A DNA stretch of 17,602 nt from an uncultured Verrucomicrobiota bacterium (GTDB lineage Bacteria; Verrucomicrobiota; Kiritimatiellia; RFP12; UBA1067): contig CALCDB010000205.1 in NCBI GenBank assembly GCA_937901395.1, positions 1 through 17,602 on the forward strand, in the 5' to 3' direction. The notes under the pieces were generated by a model. That model saw only the letters and a list, made by a program, of their open reading frames with translations. It was not told where the DNA came from and did not search any database. Of the stretch, positions 1 through 9,300 are shown in pieces. The position numbers were made by a program, and so were the translations under genes. Within the stretch, counting starts at the first letter, position 1. Each line of letters opens with the position of its first letter.

Positions 1-498
1 ACGAATGATGCTATCCTTTTTGAGATTATTCATCTCCAAAATCTTCTTAAGCGGAACTCCCGATGCCTCGGAAATTAGCGACAACGTCTCGCCGCTTTGC
101 ACGATATATTCACGATGCTTGCCGATGGACTTCGTTTCCGATTTGTTCCCACTCGTCACCGCTGCCTTCGAGCCGCCTTGATCCTTCATCATCTTCTCAA
201 ATCGAGCAGTGAGATCCTTTACGATTTCGGCGCGCTGATTATTCATGTCGCTACGAAGCGTATCAATCGACTGCCGAAGAGCTTCGATATCGTGCTTTAG
301 ATTTTGCGCATCGCTATTCCCCTCAAGCCGTCCCACTCTATTTTGCAAATCGGTGAAATTTGTTTGTAGCACATCTATCTGCCCGGTTACTTTTTGCATC
401 TCCGCATATGCCTGTTGACGAAGAAAGCTATCACCGCCTTGCTGGGCGAAAACCGCTCCCCCGATAGTTAAAAACACACCAAACATCAACTTCTTCAT
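1..498 (-). CDS. Secreted coiled-coil protein with C-terminal LysM domain (partial, 3' end outside window)
   Basis: Starts with ATG at 498-496 and runs off the left edge (166 residues visible). The N-terminus (MKKLMFGVFLTIGGAVFAQ) is a typical Sec signal peptide, probably cut after VFA. Residues about 20-105 are polar and heptad-like (VLQTNFTDLQNRVGRLEG, then IEALRQSIDTLRSDM), suggesting a coiled coil. After a short Lys/Ser/Gly linker comes the start of a LysM domain (YIVQSGETLSLISEASGVP, then KKILEMNNL), which binds peptidoglycan glycan chains in other proteins. Most of the LysM is present, so probably only a few residues are missing. It lies 18 bp after the small membrane protein gene and is likely co-transcribed with it. 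The role is inferred: a periplasmic cell-wall-associated protein, possibly oligomeric. The specific function is unknown. Confidence 0.85.
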   Translation of the reverse strand, partial: MKKLMFGVFLTIGGAVFAQQGGDSFLRQQAYAEMQKVTGQIDVLQTNFTDLQNRVGRLEGNSDAQNLKHDIEALRQSIDTLRSDMNNQRAEIVKDLTARFEKMMKDQGGSKAAVTSGNKSETKSIGKHREYIVQSGETLSLISEASGVPLKKILEMNNLKKDSIIR

Positions 499-506
499 TT
501 GCCTAT

Positions 507-512
507 CTTCCT
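507..512 (-). promoter_or_regulatory. Shine-Dalgarno of the LysM gene
   Basis: AGGAAG on the minus strand, 8 nt before the ATG at 498-496. It is one of only two clear Shine-Dalgarno sequences in the window, and it supports this start codon. Confidence 0.7.
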
Positions 513-516
513 TTCT

Positions 517-756
517 TTAATAGATGTAGAAAAACAACCACAATAATGTCAACGCCGCCGCATATATGTAAAACCGAACCTGATGGCGCCGAACCTCTTC
601 CTGCTGAACCGTGCGCCCGAAAATCCGCATCCCGCCACCCGAAATGTAATGAATGAGCCGCCCATATATAGAACTACTTCGAGAAATTATCCACGGACTT
701 TTCGATTTCGTATACGAATGCTTCTCACGAAGTTCTTCTATGTGAATATCGCCCAT
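517..756 (-). CDS. Small single-pass membrane protein, 79 aa, unknown function
   Basis: ATG at 756-754, TAA at 519-517. I do not recognise the family. The first about 55 residues are polar and basic (IEELREKHSYTKSKS, IYGRLIHYISGGGMRIFGR), with no signal peptide. The last about 19 residues (RFYIYAAALTLLWLFFYIY) form one hydrophobic, aromatic-rich segment ending at the stop, a tail-anchor layout with the basic part predicted in the cytoplasm. It sits 11 bp after the TPR-LysM lipoprotein gene and 18 bp before the other LysM gene, with no good Shine-Dalgarno, so it is probably translated by coupling. Its placement between two wall-binding proteins suggests an envelope role. That it is a real gene rests on operon spacing and the clean membrane segment rather than on homology. 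Confidence 0.65.
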   Translation of the reverse strand: MGDIHIEELREKHSYTKSKSPWIISRSSSIYGRLIHYISGGGMRIFGRTVQQEEVRRHQVRFYIYAAALTLLWLFFYIY

Positions 757-767
757 CTTAAGCTACT

Positions 768-1739
768 TTATGGCAAGACAATCGTAACGCCCGCCTTTAC
801 GTCTCCGCTTGGCGTGGTAACCGTCTTGTTCGCATCGCGAATTCGCTCCCATGCCGCCTTCGAACCGTAAAAGCGCTTGGCTATTCCCCTGAGAGTATCT
901 CCGCTCTCAACCACGTATTTCTTCGGACGTTTCGTGCTTTCCGCTACAAGCATCGCCATCGCTGATTGCTGTTCGGCCTCCTTCGCCTCGATTGCAGCGC
1001 GTGCTTCGAGATCTTCGGCCTTGCGTTGCGGCAACAACGAAGAGCCCGACGAGAGCTCTTCCGCCTCTTCCGCTTTCAACCCCGCGATCACATCTTTCGT
1101 CGAGCTTGCCGCCTTGACCGACTCCTCCTCCTCATTCAGCAGGTTCTCAACTTGCGTAGCCAAATTAACCGGAGCGCCGTCCTCCTTGTCTTTCTCCGTT
1201 ATTGACGCAAGCAAACGCTGATGCTCGGCTTGCAATGTGTTGTTGCGCTCTCGCAATTCGGTTATGTTGCTATTCGCATTCACGAGTTGCGACTCCAATT
1301 CCGCTATGCGCTTATTGAACTTCGCCTTCTCTTTCTCCATATCCAAGTTTGAGGAAATGCTATAACGCATCGCCAACTCGCTCGCGAGCAAACGCTCGCA
1401 TGCCGCTAAACGACTCTTTGCGATAATCGCCTTGTCGCTATCGGGCTGCTGAAGCAGGAATTCATGAAACCCGCAATATGCGCCAATACTGTCATGCTTG
1501 AAATCTTGCAAAAGACACGCCAACTGGAAACGTGCGCTTGAGTTGTCTGGGCTTTTCTTGACGACCTTCTCAAATCCCTTGATCGCCGCCTCTATTCGTC
1601 CCGCAGTATAATCATCCATAGCCGCCTTGTAGGCGCTATCGCTGCGCTCATTACGCGCCTCGGAAATTGCACTGCGCTCACACGCCGTCATCAATATCAT
1701 CAGCGTCGTCGTCGCCACTATCGTCTTCATCTTCATCAT
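768..1739 (-). CDS. TPR / coiled-coil / LysM lipoprotein
   Basis: 323 residues from the chosen ATG at 1739-1737. An upstream in-frame ATG at 1763 lacks a ribosome binding site, whereas 1739 has GAGGAGG six bases ahead. The N-terminus MMKMKTIVATTTLMILMTAC is a lipoprotein signal with the lipid-accepting Cys at residue 20 (lipobox M-T-A-C, so position -3 is unusual). Domains: a TPR-like pair at about 34-82 (AYKAAMDDYTAGRIEAAIKG, then FEKVVKKSP); a long coiled coil at about 133-185 (FNKRIAELESQL, ITELRERNNTLQAEHQRL); an Ala/Glu-rich linker; and a LysM at about 274-323 (YVVESGDTLRGIAKRFYG). The likely picture is an outer- or inner-membrane-anchored protein that reaches peptidoglycan through LysM. 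It resembles the general layout of YbgF/CpoB-like division-linked proteins, though I would not assign it there. It overlaps the end of scpB by 62 bp. Confidence 0.85.
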   Translation of the reverse strand: MMKMKTIVATTTLMILMTACERSAISEARNERSDSAYKAAMDDYTAGRIEAAIKGFEKVVKKSPDNSSARFQLACLLQDFKHDSIGAYCGFHEFLLQQPDSDKAIIAKSRLAACERLLASELAMRYSISSNLDMEKEKAKFNKRIAELESQLVNANSNITELRERNNTLQAEHQRLLASITEKDKEDGAPVNLATQVENLLNEEEESVKAASSTKDVIAGLKAEEAEELSSGSSLLPQRKAEDLEARAAIEAKEAEQQSAMAMLVAESTKRPKKYVVESGDTLRGIAKRFYGSKAAWERIRDANKTVTTPSGDVKAGVTIVLP

Positions 1740-2556
1740 CTTCGTCCTCCTCGTCAAATTCATCTGGTGTATCGTCGATTACGATGTCATCGTCATCATC
1801 GGTGGCCTTTGTCGAATCTACCGTTTCTTCGGTTTCAGGTTCTTCGCTATTTCCCGCTTCTTGGCCAGCCGATTCCGCCGCATCCTTATTCTCTTCGGCG
1901 GCTTGCTCGAGCTCCGTCTTCTCCTGCCTGCGATACTGCTCCGCCTTCTTTTTCGGATTGGAGCGTTGCAATGTCGGGTCAAGCTCGTTTAGCTGTTGTA
2001 ACGATGCCAAACCGAAATGCTCCAAAAACAACGGGGTCGTGCCATATAAGAATGGATGCCCGGGTAGCTCCGACTTGCCCACCAAGCGAATCAACTGCAA
2101 ATCCATCAAGGTCTTGAGATTGGCGGTAACGTCCACTCCGCGTATATCCTCGATTTCGCTCTTCGTCAATGGCTGACGATATGCGATTATGGCCAATGTT
2201 TCCAATGATGCTCTGCCTAAACGACTTGGCCGATCAAGCTTCAACATCGCCCTCACATAGCGGCCACAACTCGGAATTGTCTGAAGCCGATACGTTCCTC
2301 CCGTGCATATCAACTTGAAACCCACCCCGGAAACATCCAATGCCTTCTCAAGTCCGCGCAACGCCTCTTCCACTTCCTTTGACGTGCAACTGTGATACAC
2401 ATCCATTATTTCCTGGTTTTCTCCAGCTTCCGCCTCTACCGCGCGAACGGCATTACGCAATTCAGTTACGCTCAAGGGAACTTCACTCGCGAACAGCAAC
2501 GAACCAATGATCTCTTGCAATGACTTCGGCAGTGGTATTTTGACTTCTTCACTCAT
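1678..2556 (-). CDS. scpB: Segregation and condensation protein B (ScpB)
   Basis: 292 residues, ATG at 2556-2554, TGA at 1680-1678. ScpB is the winged-helix partner that dimerises and binds the kleisin ScpA in the SMC-ScpAB complex, which compacts and segregates replicated chromosomes. The family signature is clear: SLQEIIGSLLFASEVPLSV near the N-terminus, then LETLAIIAYRQPLTKSEIE, IRGVD, LIRLVGKSELPGHPFLYGTT and FLEHFGLASLQQL. The conserved part ends near residue 200. The remaining about 90 residues are an unusual low-complexity tail that turns intensely acidic at the end (runs such as DDDDD and DEEDEDDEDEDD). The gene overlaps scpA by 8 bp, and no strong ribosome binding site is seen, so translational coupling is likely. 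Its last 62 bp also encode the start of the next gene. Confidence 0.96.
   Translation of the reverse strand: MSEEVKIPLPKSLQEIIGSLLFASEVPLSVTELRNAVRAVEAEAGENQEIMDVYHSCTSKEVEEALRGLEKALDVSGVGFKLICTGGTYRLQTIPSCGRYVRAMLKLDRPSRLGRASLETLAIIAYRQPLTKSEIEDIRGVDVTANLKTLMDLQLIRLVGKSELPGHPFLYGTTPLFLEHFGLASLQQLNELDPTLQRSNPKKKAEQYRRQEKTELEQAAEENKDAAESAGQEAGNSEEPETEETVDSTKATDDDDDIVIDDTPDEFDEEDEDDEDEDDSGDDDADDIDDGV
1746..1752 (-). promoter_or_regulatory. Shine-Dalgarno inside the scpB acidic tail
   Basis: GAGGAGG on the minus strand, six bases before the ATG at 1739. It is made of Glu/Asp codons of the ScpB C-terminal acidic run, so one stretch serves both as coding sequence and as the ribosome binding site of the next gene. 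It decides the start of the lipoprotein gene. Confidence 0.7.
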
Positions 2557-3352
2557 AATCGTTGGGTTTTTCCAGGGGTTTATCCGCAGATTCTTCTTTC
2601 GATGGTAATATCGTTATCTCGTGAAACGCTGCGTTTTGATAGATAATTACACGATGCTGTCGTAGCAATTCCAATAAGGCCAAAAAGGTAACTATGATCT
2701 CGCCCTTTGGCGCTCGTTCCGCATCAAACAAGGATAAGAATGCTACTTGACCTTCCTTGCGCGTTCGATCCAGAACGTAATCCATCTTCTCGGGAACCGA
2801 AAAGCGAATTCCCTTCAACTCTTCATGGGGAATCTCATTCGCGCGTGCAAGCACATCTTGAAATGCGGTTAATAGATCGTAAAGATCAAGATTGGCCAAA
2901 GCTCCCTTCGCATCGGCGATTGTCTTTTCGAATTTTGGCCTTCCTCCGCCATAATCAAAACTATTCGCCTTAAACGCCTCAAGGGTCTCTAATCTTAACG
3001 CCGCATCCTTGAACTTCTTATACTCCACCAATTGTCGCACTAATTCAAGCCGTGGATCGCTCCATTCCTCATCCTCTCCGTCTTCCGCGATACGGCGACT
3101 AACCGGCAAAAGCATGCGAGACTTAATTACCATCAAAGTAGCGGCCATTACGATGAATTCCCCGGCGATATCCAAGTTAAGGCGGCGAGCGTCTTCTATG
3201 AACTTCATGTATTCGACCGTGATATGCTCGATCGGAATATCGTATATATCCAACTCCTCGCGGCGAATTAGATAAAGCAATAAGTCCAACGGGCCCTCAA
3301 AGACCTCGAGGTTTACCTTGTACTCGTCCGCAAAAAGCTGTTCTTGCGCCAT
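2549..3352 (-). CDS. scpA: Segregation and condensation protein A (ScpA, kleisin)
   Basis: 267 residues, ATG at 3352-3350, TGA at 2551-2549. ScpA is the kleisin that bridges the heads of the SMC dimer and recruits ScpB in chromosome condensation. Recognised from the N-terminal signature YKVNLEVFEGPLDLLLYLIR followed by REELDIYDIPI, the segment MAATLMVIKSRMLLPV at about residues 68-83, and the C-terminal winged-helix part with IVTFLALLELLRQHRV. The length matches the family (about 240-270). Only one base separates its ATG from the TAA of the upstream 7.3-kb surface-protein gene, and no Shine-Dalgarno sequence is visible there. Expression therefore looks dependent on the upstream transcript or on an unrecognised internal promoter. 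Pairing with scpB is the usual arrangement; the large adhesin-like gene directly upstream is not. Confidence 0.96.
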   Translation of the reverse strand: MAQEQLFADEYKVNLEVFEGPLDLLLYLIRREELDIYDIPIEHITVEYMKFIEDARRLNLDIAGEFIVMAATLMVIKSRMLLPVSRRIAEDGEDEEWSDPRLELVRQLVEYKKFKDAALRLETLEAFKANSFDYGGGRPKFEKTIADAKGALANLDLYDLLTAFQDVLARANEIPHEELKGIRFSVPEKMDYVLDRTRKEGQVAFLSLFDAERAPKGEIIVTFLALLELLRQHRVIIYQNAAFHEITILPSKEESADKPLEKPNDYE

Positions 3353-3353
3353 C

Positions 3354-6300
3354 TTAGTTGATTACAGCGTTAGCGGGTACTACAATCTTGAGGAAGCGCT
3401 TCTCGCGATCGGGACGAATCCGATTCAAAATCACCGTTCCGCTCGAAACATCATAGGTAACCTCGCCGGAATCAGGCTCCACCCACGGACCTGCTGCATA
3501 ATCATTCGCCACCTTGAAGATTCCGGAAACATCGGATTTTTCATTAAGCGAATCATTGTCGAACTTCAGCGTAAACGCCATAGAACCATCACCACGCTCA
3601 ACTGGTTTGATTGTAATCTTGCTCTTGTCCGGTTCTTCATTGCGCAAGAGGTGATGAAGATTCAATTTGAACGACGATTCCGAATATTTAGAAGCCGCCA
3701 ATTCGTCAAGGGAAATTCCGTTCGAGAGCGCCCAAAGCTGAATTGGCGTATACACCCCGCCCTTTATCTTTGGCAACTCCGCATAAGGGATGGTAATGTC
3801 TTTAATGAGATACGGCACCATTCTCGTATGGAAAGTAAGCTCCTTTTCAATATCCGTGGAGAATGTAATCTCAATCGTCTCGCCATGCTGCACGGGAATA
3901 AGCGCCCAACCCGTACCCGATTTCGCATTGGCTTGGAAATATCGAACGCCCGAAACCTCGACTCCATTGGTCTTGACGCTCTCGATATAAACGAACTCGT
4001 CCGCCGCCTCAATGCAAACATAACGCGTGGAAATTTCCCATTGCGCATAAATGGTCATATTCGTAAGACCGTATGGCCGCATATCAATCTCTGAATTGTC
4101 AAGCCAATTCGTCATCCCCGAGCCATCCGCCTGCTCATTCCAATATAAGAACTCGAAATTGTCGCGAATGTACTGATTTTCATCAAGCATAAACACCATG
4201 TTGGTAATCGAATACGTCATCGGGTTCATCGTTCCGCGCCCACCATTCGCATCAAATGACAATTCATATTCGATGACATCGATTGAAATATCTCCCTCTC
4301 CGTGATCCGTGACCTTGTAGCCCTGTCGCTCCAATTCCTTGACGGCGTCAGAATCCACCTCGATGGTATGCCCGGCGACAGACGAGAATTTATATCTACC
4401 CAATTGACTGACTATCGGCCTCCAAGAAGCATCCCACAACAAGGTAATCGCCTCAATTCCATTTTCATGCGCCGCAGTTACCGCATCATCCAGATTGGTG
4501 TATTGCTGAACTCCGACTTTCGTGGTTATCTCGGCCACATTAACGTCAAATTTCTCGCCGCTTAAATTGGAATATTCGGCGCCCGCTTCTACGAACACCT
4601 CTAACTCTGCGGCGAAATGCGCATTCTCCAACGGCATAATCGTGAATACGGCGTTGCCCGACGAATTCGCGAGCGCAACTCCATTCGCCTCGTAAATCAC
4701 ATGATTACGCGCGCGATTGATGAAAAACGACAACTCCACTTCTCTGTCAAACAACGGCAACACGTCTTCGAACTCACCCTTGGAAAACACCTTGATCGCA
4801 CCATCCGAATACTGCACTGCCGCAACCACGTCTTTACCATCTTTCGTGCGAAGACCGATTACGCTATCATCATTGACGAAATTGACATTGGCGACGACCT
4901 TGACAAAATCATCGACGTACCCGCTCTCCGGCTCAATGCCATTTGAATACCTCACCCCCGAGGCGGCTAAAGAGCGAGAGTCGATTTCCTCCAAAACCTC
5001 ATCCCCGTTTTCAATTGTCAGCGAAACCTTATAATTGAAATCTCCGCCACACCCATCCGGCAGGGAAATTATCCCAATGTGATTTTCGCCATTATGATCA
5101 ATCACGCAATCCTTCGAACCTCTCAAAACCATGTTTGAATCATAAATACGCACTCGCGCAACTATCTTGCCGGAAAAATCATAGCCCTCAAAGTAATCGG
5201 CAATGGTCAATACGACGTCCGCCCCACCGAAATCCGTGCCATAACGAACATGACAATCGACTAATGTCGCAGTCGGCGAAGACGGTTCCGATTTTACATA
5301 CACCTTCTTCGTCTCGTTATCATAGTCAAGACCAAATTTACGATGCGGATCATCGATACTTGTCAAGATTACGTTTACGTTATCGACATCAATTGACGAT
5401 CCCGTAATCTTCATGATGCTGTCATATACCGATCCATTGACTTTGATTTCATCCTTAAATACCGCCTTTTGCGCGATCCAATCAAGATTTCCGTTAACGA
5501 CCACATCATTGCCGAATTCAATCGCCGCTCCAGTCGTACGAGTCTCGGTGCCAATTAGCATGGATCCATTGGAAGTTCTAACGTCTATCGCCCCCTGGAA
5601 CTCGCTTACATCCAGAAAACTATATGCAGAACCGGATGCGACCGTTCCATAATCGAGAATCATCGGACCATACCCAATTACCTTCTGGAATTTAACGATG
5701 TTATTCGCGGAAGCGTTCGTAACCCTAAACCCATCACCAATCAATTCAGTGGTTCCTACGATTTTCTGCGTCTTAAGGTTACCGGTAACTCCGTTTAGCG
5801 TCAATGTCGAATTATCATTAACGGCATTGGTGAGCGTATTATCGTTAAAGGCGATGTTTTCGAAAATTACTTTACCCAACCAGGAATTGGAATCGGCATA
5901 CTCCGCGTTCACTTCTGGCTTTGAAGCAGCTAATGCATCTCCGAGATATTTAACCGAACCCGCGCCAATTACCTTGCTGTTAATCGTGCCACGATTGATT
6001 AATAAGGCATTGTCGGATATCTTTATGCCATTAATCGCAGTCCATGTCGACGACGACCCGATCTCGGCTTTATTATTCTCCATTACGACAATTTTTCCGT
6101 CATCCACACCGATGAACTTGGAACGCTCGTCTTCGGTGCTTGCACCAAAGACGATCCCGTTCTTGTTGTCATCTCCAATAATTGATAACGACCCGGTGAA
6201 CTCGGCCGCGCTCGGCAAGAATACACGATAGCCAGATGAAGTCGGCTTATTGGTAATTGAAAGCTCTCCTTCACCATAGATTCTGTCAATTACAATGCTC

Positions 6301-9300
6301 GAACCGGCGATTCCGTCGACAAGCGTTAATGACGGAACGTCAGTCTCGTTCGCAATCAATCCGATTTTCGGCAAGTAATTTGCGTCTTCGGCGAACATGC
6401 CAACGCATTCTTCAAATTCCAATGCCGACGATTCATTGCCATAATCCGCAGGATTGATTCCATCGGTAAATTCAACGCCGCAAAAACGACAACTCCCTTG
6501 CCAAGATTCCGAATTGCGGATGGAATCAAGCACGATTGCAGATGGAATCATGGTGAAGCGCACGGAACCGCTGCCTTTCAGGCCATTCGCGCACCAAGTT
6601 GTTGCGTCGGAAAATAAAACCGCTGCTTCTTCGTCCACGATAATTCCGCCATTACCGGAAACCTTGCCCAACACCGAAGAAATATCTTCGCGACCTGTAA
6701 ACTTAAGATTACCTTCCGCAACATTTAAATTACCGATATCACCAAAATATCCACCTAACGCCAAGCACCCAGCCCCAGTCTTTACGAATGCCGCCTCACC
6801 TTGAAGCATTGCTCCGCCCGATTCTGGATTGGAGAATATCTCTACATCGCCGTCATTCGAAATCGTCAACTGATTAACAATCGTAACCACTGCGTTTTCA
6901 TCTGCTGATAAACTCGCGCCTTCTCCAAGATTAAATGAAGCCGCATTAAGCACCACTCCATCCGAAAGCTTGATTTCTCCTGCCGCTACCTCAATTTGCG
7001 AACCCTCAATAGCCACGCCTTCTTCGGAATTGGAGATGTTGATTATCTCATCACCACGTTTGATAAGAACGCCTCCGACGACTCCCTGGAAATTGCCTTC
7101 GCCAGTAAGCGCAACTCTGTTTGCGCTTTCGATGATTATGGTCCCCATCGCAGCCGCACCATTTGCAACGATCTCGACATCATTGGTAAAATTCGCCTTA
7201 ACGAACAGACCTGGGCGCACATTGTGATTCCAGTTTATATCCTGGTTCCAATTACCGCTTGATCCGCCGTTCCAATAAAACGAGAAGTCCCCCCTATGGG
7301 TATTGTCGGAATATGTCACGTCAATGCCATCGAATTCATTGCCGCCAACAAACATTATCCCGCCTTCGCCACGAACCTCAATAGATACCGGTATGTTCGT
7401 CGTATCGAAAATGTTAATGATAACATCGTTTGATATCGTTATTATGGCCGGCGCTCCCTCCGCGAAACCGCCCACCCAGGAAAGATCGTCCCAACGAATG
7501 CTATCGGTACCCGCCGGAACCACGGCTTCGTTAATCTTGTCCTGATACTTAACGCTACGCGTCACCATGTCAAAGGTGACATTGGCCATAAACGAGCCTC
7601 TGCCTGCAACCGTAATCAATCGCCGTCCATCCGCGTTGTTGGCGGATAACGTCCCCGAGCACAATGTATACGCTTTACCGGCTTTCCACCCGGAAGGAAA
7701 ACCCAACAAGGTGGTTTGGCTAACCGACAAGTCCGACTTAATGAATGGAGTTGCTCGGTTTGCATCAAGGGCGGAAAAGTCAAGCGTAACTTCACCCGTC
7801 GCATCCAACGCATTGCCGGCATTGAGAAAACCATTGCCATGAAACTTCAAATCCGCTCCATCCGCGAGCTTGAACGCCTTTGTCTTGCATTGATCATGCG
7901 TATTAATGGTCAGCGTCTTATCGGCCGCGACCTCAAGATTCACCTTGCCATGAAACGTAAAATCACCAGAACGATTGATTGTAAAATTATCAAGGTATCT
8001 AAACCATGTGTCAACGCCTCCCGAGACGCGATTGTCGCCAAAATGCGTTTGACGAGTACCACTGGTGTTCGATATCGAATTCCCGCCGGCTCCCGCCTTC
8101 ACCAACATGCCGCCAAAAGCCAAATCCGTAAAACCCGCGTCAATTTCATCTGTGCTTGTGGAATTAAAGATCATCACATACCCGGGCGCCTTGTATCTCT
8201 TTCCCGCGGTGCTGCACCAAATTTCCCATGGCAATTGAAGATTGGTGCCTACATATCCTGGAACATTAACGCTCGCGACATTACCGGTAATAACCAATCC
8301 TGTTTCTTCCAATGAAATCGGATCTACTTGCTTATATAATCCCTCGGACAATAGTTTACTGGTATCGCTCCGCCTTTCCCAGTTGAAAACACCGGGCGCA
8401 TATTGCCATGTTATATCGTTTTGATGCGTCAAGATAAGCGTATCATCGGCAATCCTCATCGCCCAATGGTAATCAAGCGGTATGAAATGATCTATCGTAA
8501 TTCCACTTGCTTTTAGAACCGCGATTTCATTGCCTATGAGATTCTCGCAATCAATCCTCACTAATCCATTGCAATTAAACGTTCCTTCGATGGTGGTAGC
8601 TTCGTCAATTGCCGACAAAATGGCTCCGTCGTTCATCGTTATTGCCTTGGAATAACTTCCATGTATCAATAAACTGGCCCCCGAATCTATAACCAACGTT
8701 CCAGCGGTGACAAATGCCCCATTGTTAACTTCAACGCCTCCTTCTTCAACCGTAAAGTTGCTCGAATTCCCCGTTTGCGTCGCCACGAAAACGATCCTCC
8801 CAAGACCAACTTTCGATGCCGCCCCGCCATTTGATTTCGATTCTCCCGAAATGGTCAATTTCATTCCCTCGTCAACATCGATCTCCGCGCCCCTTTGATA
8901 GCAAATCGGTGCGCTAATGGTCGCCTCGCCATTGGCATTTTCCGTTATTAGATGTATTGTAGAATAAAGATCAATCGCTCCGACCTCGCCGCCATCGCCG
9001 GCGATTATCGCACCATCGTAAACATTCATCCGACAATTATCACGGAGAATCCACTTGCAATCGCCTAAATTAAGCGCTCCTCTTACGTTTACGATTGTGT
9101 GCGCATCATAATTCAATGAGTCATTCCCCAATACATCCAAAGCTGCACCCGCATTGATGATGAGATTTCCGCCAAGCCCCTTTTCCGCTGCATTGAGTTT
9201 CGTCCTTCCGTTCGCTATTGTCAAAGTTCCTTGCTCGGTTACGAAGTTGTTCGCGCTTGAAAGATTGAGATATCCAGTGGTGCTTAACTTCCCGTCTACG

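Noticed and set aside
1740..1763. Upstream ATG at 1763 as start of the TPR-LysM lipoprotein
   Set aside because: There is no Shine-Dalgarno in front of it. The ATG at 1739 has a near-ideal one and gives a more compact lipoprotein signal.
1667..2176. Plus-strand frame starting with a long serine run
   Set aside because: The serine run is just the antisense of the Asp/Glu-rich ScpB tail; the rest is antisense of conserved ScpB.
3318..4094. Plus-strand open frame of 258 codons across the scpA/giant-gene boundary
   Set aside because: It lies opposite two confidently coding minus-strand genes, lacks a ribosome binding site and has no recognisable motif.
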